A DNA stretch of 64,000 nt, taken from the IMG/VR virus record IMGVR_UViG_3300049893_001204, positions 1 through 64,000 of that record, one strand, 5' to 3'. Position numbers and translations under genes: made by a program. Numbering within the stretch: the stretch's first letter is position 1; the number at the start of each line of letters is the position of its first letter. This DNA comes from a virus. Below, one piece after another: positions 60,156 to 64,000 of this stretch. The notes under the pieces were generated by a model. It was given only the letters and a program-made list of their open reading frames with translations. It searched no databases and was not told the DNA's origin.

Positions 60156-62794
60156 TGTCTAGTACGCAGAAACTGTCGCTGTCGCCAGGAGAGATTCGCC
60201 TTGACTATATTCCCATTGAATGGCCGCTTACACCGCTGGGTGGCAACAAGGATCCCTACATCGTTGGTTGGCAGAATCAACCATTTACGGTACGTGAAAT
60301 TGAGGAAGAAATTATTAGTGGCAAATGCAAAGCTGTTGGCCTGCATTCTGGTCCTGTTTACAACTATCCATATGGTCTTATCTGGGTCGACGTGGATGGA
60401 CCAACGGTTTATGAACTGGTCAAGCAGCTTTCAAACCTTGAATTTTCTGATGCACTCCCCAGTACCTTAACCATTCTCAGTGGCAAGGAAGGGAGAGAGC
60501 GTAAGTTATACAAGATTGATCGAGAAAAACACAAGCATCTTGTAAGGAACAAGTACACCTGGACTGCAGGTGGCAATAAAGAAAAGCTTGAGATTCTTTG
60601 GCGTCGGCACCAAGGTGTGCTAATGGGGTTGCATCCGGATACGGATGGTTACTACACGGCACAAGATCAAGGGTTTGAGTGGATCCAGCAGTTGCCTGAA
60701 TTTCCGGATTGGTTGCTGAATCAGATCATCAATAAGAATGTCAAGCAAGGGGTACCTGCTCGGCAAACAACACGGGTTGTTGGTCCAGGGTTTGTAGTTA
60801 ATGCTCAGATCGATTTAGATCGTGACATTAAAAAGGCAGCAGAGGCAATGTGGAAATTACCTCAAGCTGCCGTAGATGATTACGACATCTGGATTGCTAT
60901 TGGTCAGTCGCTCCATTCATTGGATGAATCCCTGCTAGAGCAATGGGATGAATGGTCTAAGCAATCAGATAAGTATAGAGAAGGTGAATGCCACAGGCGC
61001 TGGCTTTCGTTTACTAAAGGTGGTGGCAGAGGCATCGGTACTATTCTGCATATTGCTCAGGAGAATGGTGTCCGACTCTCTGATGATTCCCGTGTACTTC
61101 CTGTTGATGATGCGCTGTTAGATCACCAGGCACAACTCCTTTCTCAATATGAAGGTGAATCCATGGAAGCTGTTCATGTTTCTGAAGTCCTTGCTCCCAA
61201 TTTGGGACAGACGTTTGCCGAAGCGCCGCATCAGCAGAAGCGTGCAAAGCGCAAGCAAGGAGACAAGGAAACAAGACAAGGGAACTATTCATGCAACCAG
61301 ATTGCTGACAGAGTCATGCAAGAGTTTAAGGGGGATGTGGTCTACAGTCAAGCCCGTGATTCCTTCTTTTACTACGGACGTAAGTCAAAAGGTGTTTGGT
61401 CCCAGCTGTCTGATACAGAAATTAAGGGGGCCATTAAGGAGGTTGTGGATCGCGTCAGTGGAGAAATGTTGCCTAGTGGGTATGGTATTAACTTGATTAA
61501 TAATCTTACGGAGCTAATTAAGATTGAGCTGTGCTCAGATGAGTGGTACGAAAGTAATGATCTGTTGTTGTTTACGAATGGTGTGTTGAATGTGGCAACA
61601 AGGCAACTGATGCCTTTTGATCGGGAGCTGCGCATGACACAGCAACTGCCATATGACTATGACGCAGGTGCTACTTGTGAGCCAATCATTAAGTGGCTGA
61701 AGAATGCACAGGAAAATAACTGGGGTAGGGTCCAGGTGCTTAGGGCTTGGTTACGTGCAGTGCTGTTGAGTTACTCTGATATTCAAAAGTTTGTTGAGAT
61801 TGTGGGACCTGGTAAGTCTGGTAAGTCCACATATTCAAATTTGGCGCATGCACTGGTTGGTGATGACAATGCCATGATCTCGTCATTGGAGCATCTTGAA
61901 AAGAATAGGTTTGAGACGGCAAACCTCTATAAGAAAAAGCTGTTGCTCTTCAATGATGTTGAACGGTATGGCGGATCTGTCTCCGTGCTCAAGGCTATTA
62001 CTGGTCGTGACCTGATCCGTAATGAACGTAAGTTTCAAGCTGGGTCCCAGAAGCCGTTTAAGTTCAATGGCCTGGTTATGATCACGGCTAATGAACCCAT
62101 CCAAACTACTGATCCGACTTCTGGTCTGGCTCGTCGTCGGCTCACCATTCCTTTTGACAAGCCTTTTACTGGCAATTCTGCAGAACAACGCACACTTATT
62201 GACATGGACGATAACGGTCGTCCTTTCGGTGAGTTTGCTGCTCTCATTCCAGGGCTTGTGAATTGGGTGCTGGATATGTCAGAAGAAGAGATGAGGGAAT
62301 ATCTGATGGAAACAAATAATAAGGTTGACTTCTTTGCTAAGCACCACAGGGATCAGATCCTTAAATCCAATCAGATCATGGATTGGATGGAGCATTGTGT
62401 GGTGTTTGATCCAGGGGTGTCAACGGCAGTGGGCTTGGCTAAGCGGGCAACGGGTGGTGCATCTAATGTGTATGCAGGCTGGGATACAATGCTCTACGCC
62501 AGCTACTGCGAGTTTGCCTGTGCTTCCAATAGCAACATCTTGGGTAGGACTCGTTTTGAGACTCTGTTAATGGATGTGTGTATCCACCAGCTGGGGCTGA
62601 ACGTCTACAAATTCAAGAACAGGAAAGGTATGCGTGCTGTCAACATTGCATGCCGTGCTTCTGATCAGAAGTACACAAGCTTTCCTTCCATTGTGGAAGT
62701 GGGCTTGAATAAAGAAGAGTGGAGAGTTTACTACGGAAATGTACTGGATAAGCAGATGGATGAGAAAATAGAATCTGCAGAGGAAATCCAGTGA
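60155..62794 (+). CDS. Primase-polymerase / SF3 helicase fusion (879 aa)
   Basis: Domains in order are as follows. An AEP-type primase-polymerase region (about 1-200) has the catalytic WVDVDG acid pair near residue 77 and a later LEILWRRHQG. A PriCT_2-like helical domain spans about 225-300. A D5_N-type linker follows. An SF3 helicase has Walker A GPGKSGKST near residue 551, Walker B LLLFNDVE near 598, sensor ITANE and an arginine finger near 658 (RRRLTIPF). The protein opens the duplex and primes replication. It is the phage's main replisome initiator together with PolA. Confidence 0.92.
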   Translation: MSSTQKLSLSPGEIRLDYIPIEWPLTPLGGNKDPYIVGWQNQPFTVREIEEEIISGKCKAVGLHSGPVYNYPYGLIWVDVDGPTVYELVKQLSNLEFSDALPSTLTILSGKEGRERKLYKIDREKHKHLVRNKYTWTAGGNKEKLEILWRRHQGVLMGLHPDTDGYYTAQDQGFEWIQQLPEFPDWLLNQIINKNVKQGVPARQTTRVVGPGFVVNAQIDLDRDIKKAAEAMWKLPQAAVDDYDIWIAIGQSLHSLDESLLEQWDEWSKQSDKYREGECHRRWLSFTKGGGRGIGTILHIAQENGVRLSDDSRVLPVDDALLDHQAQLLSQYEGESMEAVHVSEVLAPNLGQTFAEAPHQQKRAKRKQGDKETRQGNYSCNQIADRVMQEFKGDVVYSQARDSFFYYGRKSKGVWSQLSDTEIKGAIKEVVDRVSGEMLPSGYGINLINNLTELIKIELCSDEWYESNDLLLFTNGVLNVATRQLMPFDRELRMTQQLPYDYDAGATCEPIIKWLKNAQENNWGRVQVLRAWLRAVLLSYSDIQKFVEIVGPGKSGKSTYSNLAHALVGDDNAMISSLEHLEKNRFETANLYKKKLLLFNDVERYGGSVSVLKAITGRDLIRNERKFQAGSQKPFKFNGLVMITANEPIQTTDPTSGLARRRLTIPFDKPFTGNSAEQRTLIDMDDNGRPFGEFAALIPGLVNWVLDMSEEEMREYLMETNNKVDFFAKHHRDQILKSNQIMDWMEHCVVFDPGVSTAVGLAKRATGGASNVYAGWDTMLYASYCEFACASNSNILGRTRFETLLMDVCIHQLGLNVYKFKNRKGMRAVNIACRASDQKYTSFPSIVEVGLNKEEWRVYYGNVLDKQMDEKIESAEEIQ

Positions 62795-63165
62795 GCAATG
62801 GTAAGCACTTAATCCTAGATCTTTATGGCTGTGATCCAGAGCTGTTGAATAACTATGAGATGTTGGAAGAGTGGTTGCAAACCGCTCTTCTGATGGCTAA
62901 GGCTACGATCTTGCGCATTATTGGTGAGAAGTTTAAGCCGCAAGGAGTTACGTTACTTGCGTTGTTGGCTGAATCGCATGCCTCTGTGCATACGTGGCCT
63001 GAGATGGAATACTGTGCAATTGATCTCTATACGTGTGGTGCCACGACTGATGGGAAGAAGGCAGCTGATTTTTTGAAGTACAAGTTAAAAGCTCAACTAT
63101 CAGAAGAACGTGAGCTTATTAGGTCTGTTACACCTGTTATCGGTGGTCAATCAACTGATCAATAG
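62791..63165 (+). CDS. speD: S-adenosylmethionine decarboxylase proenzyme (SpeD)
   Basis: The 124-residue protein starts at GTG 62791, overlapping the helicase stop (GTGA). It has the processing site ESHASVHTWPE (S62 would become the pyruvoyl group, H67 follows) and YCAIDLYTCG (catalytic Cys). The enzyme decarboxylates SAM for spermidine synthesis; polyamines neutralise packaged DNA. SpeD is a known auxiliary gene of cyanophages. The coupling to the replication gene is unusual. Confidence 0.9.
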   Translation: MSNGKHLILDLYGCDPELLNNYEMLEEWLQTALLMAKATILRIIGEKFKPQGVTLLALLAESHASVHTWPEMEYCAIDLYTCGATTDGKKAADFLKYKLKAQLSEERELIRSVTPVIGGQSTDQ

Positions 63166-63440
63166 TACCGATTACCTAACTGTTGCTGGAGTTGCTCAAT
63201 CTTTTTATCTTTGTCACTTTTAATTCCTAGTGCTCCAGCAGCTACTCCACCTAAGCCCATGCCTGTAAGAACACCTATTTCATCTCCAATAAAACGACCT
63301 GCAGCTCTCCCAACATGCTCACCTGTGATATCCTTTGCTGGCTTTAAAAGAGATTCAAATACAGTTCCCATATTCACATCTACACCAGGAATTGTTTCAT
63401 TTTTATGTTTAGCGGCTGCATAAGCAAGGCCTTCATCCAT
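63159..63440 (-). CDS. C-terminal piece of an interrupted structural gene (93 aa)
   Basis: The frame begins MDEGLAYAAAKHKNETIPGV and ends IEQLQQQLGNRYY. It lies in the same reading frame as the gene at 63504, separated by one in-frame TAA and 20 sense codons that continue its helical pattern. A Gly/Ala-rich hydrophobic segment (IGVLTGMGLGGVAAGALGIK) resembles those of the other internal virion candidates. It overlaps speD by seven bases on the opposite strand. Confidence 0.6.
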   Translation of the reverse strand: MDEGLAYAAAKHKNETIPGVDVNMGTVFESLLKPAKDITGEHVGRAAGRFIGDEIGVLTGMGLGGVAAGALGIKSDKDKKIEQLQQQLGNRYY

Positions 63441-63503
63441 TTTTCCTGCTGCTTGCTTGGCGATTAACTGTTCAACTTGACCATATCCTTCTTTAAGCTT
63501 CCC

Positions 63504-64000
63504 TTATATTTGTTCTTTAATTGCTTGTTTTTCTGCTGTTCCTAAGGTTTCATAAGTTTCTAAACCAGCCTTAAGGCGACCTCCTTGTTTAACAAGAGGT
63601 GCATGTTTTTGAAAAGTTTCAGCATCTATGCCGTAGCGCCCTGCAAATTGAACTGGATTTTCTAGAGCCTCATGCATTAAACGCGCAGATGTTTGCTCCA
63701 TTAATTCTTGTTTAATTCCTGCTTTTCCATATCTTGCCATCTCAGCAGCACCTGAAGCAAGTGTTTTTTGACCTGCAAGACGACCAACTTGTGACAATAA
63801 ACTATTTTGATTTTTAAGTGCTTGTGAGTGTAAAGCTTCACCAATACGTGCGCCAATACGTGTTCCTAACAAACCAAGCCCAACACCTCCGACCATTCCA
63901 CCCAACGTTTGAAGAGCGACTTGTGGAAGGGGTGTGTTTGTACCTAGCAATCCTAAGCCTGCTAAAGCGCCTCCCATCACACCTTCTTGTGCTTCTTGAA
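63504..64000 (-). CDS. N-terminal piece of an interrupted gene, runs off window
   Basis: The frame is open to the right edge (QEAQEGV upstream of MGGALAGLGLLG), so the 5' end is missing. It has a Gly/Leu-rich hydrophobic segment (VALQTLGGMVGGVGLGLLGT) followed by charged helices, like the late internal proteins. It stops at TAA 63504-63506, but the frame resumes at once as GKLKEGYGQVEQLIAKQAAG into the 93-residue piece. A nonsense mutation, sequencing error or read-through are all possible. Confidence 0.65.
   Translation of the reverse strand, partial: QEAQEGVMGGALAGLGLLGTNTPLPQVALQTLGGMVGGVGLGLLGTRIGARIGEALHSQALKNQNSLLSQVGRLAGQKTLASGAAEMARYGKAGIKQELMEQTSARLMHEALENPVQFAGRYGIDAETFQKHAPLVKQGGRLKAGLETYETLGTAEKQAIKEQI

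Noticed and set aside
1-64000. Temperate phage or prophage
   Set aside because: No integrase, excisionase, CI-type repressor or attachment site was recognised; the gene content fits a lytic cyanophage.

Overview
The window is a large piece of a lytic, tailed double-stranded DNA phage genome. The host is most likely a cyanobacterium of the marine or freshwater Synechococcus/Prochlorococcus type. Phage evidence: a large terminase with ATPase and nuclease motifs, a portal protein, a major-capsid candidate, a collagen-like fibre, a DNA polymerase I-type enzyme, a primase-helicase, SSB-type proteins, a PD-(D/E)XK nuclease and several HNH nucleases. Evidence for a photosynthetic host: a high-light-inducible protein (58432-58680), an S-adenosylmethionine decarboxylase, ThyX, and a Dps-type ferritin. 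No integrase or lysogeny repressor was recognised. No classical tape-measure or baculoplate gene was identified, so the virion morphotype is open.

Layout. (1) 1-26655, minus strand: the late virion/packaging block. From upstream to downstream it runs from a 976-residue protein through many Ala/Gly-rich structural candidates, small coiled-coil proteins, terminase, portal, a scaffold-like protein overprinted on the portal, major capsid, a helix-hairpin-helix protein, a permuted M23 peptidase and the fibre genes. (2) 26739-51189, almost all plus strand: the early/middle block of about 60 small, tightly packed genes. It includes two SSB-type proteins, HNH nucleases, a PcfJ-like protein, an NrdR-like zinc ribbon, ThyX, a GP88-like protein, DNA polymerase, a Gp157-like protein and one tRNA-Leu. 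(3) 51163-55886: a divergent accessory set with two HExxH metallopeptidase-like proteins, the Dps protein and a 533-residue protein. (4) 55883-58781, minus strand: an HNH gene, tRNA-Thr and tRNA-Pro, tRNA-like remnants, small genes, a methyltransferase and the Hli gene. (5) 58832-63165, plus strand: nuclease, primase-helicase and SpeD. (6) 63159-64000, minus strand: a structural-looking gene interrupted by one in-frame stop and running off the right edge.

The most unusual feature is the RNA architecture of block 2. Its leaders carry four recurrent families of short stem-loop elements, here called A, B, C and D. In each family the unpaired bases are conserved while the stems change with compensation, which points to function as RNA. 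Family A (8 copies) has a GG/CC-closed stem, a TAAGT bulge and a variable upper hairpin. Family B (5 copies plus one core match) has a CGTCC tag and a TGACGTTAAAC loop. Family C (4 copies) and family D (2 copies) are paired hairpins. Most are followed by a 20-35 nt, G-poor, A/C-rich stretch without a Shine-Dalgarno sequence and then ATG. Several late minus-strand genes instead have clear GGAG-type ribosome-binding sites. I recognise none of the four families as a described RNA class, and the combination looks like a phage-specific post-transcriptional control or RNA-processing system.

How the genes fit together: the plus-strand genes supply DNA synthesis (polymerase, primase-helicase, SSBs, nuclease, ThyX) and host-directed functions. 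The Hli, SpeD and Dps proteins probably help the illuminated, oxidatively stressed host during infection. The minus-strand block builds and fills the particle. Functions were assigned by reading motifs only; no database search was possible.
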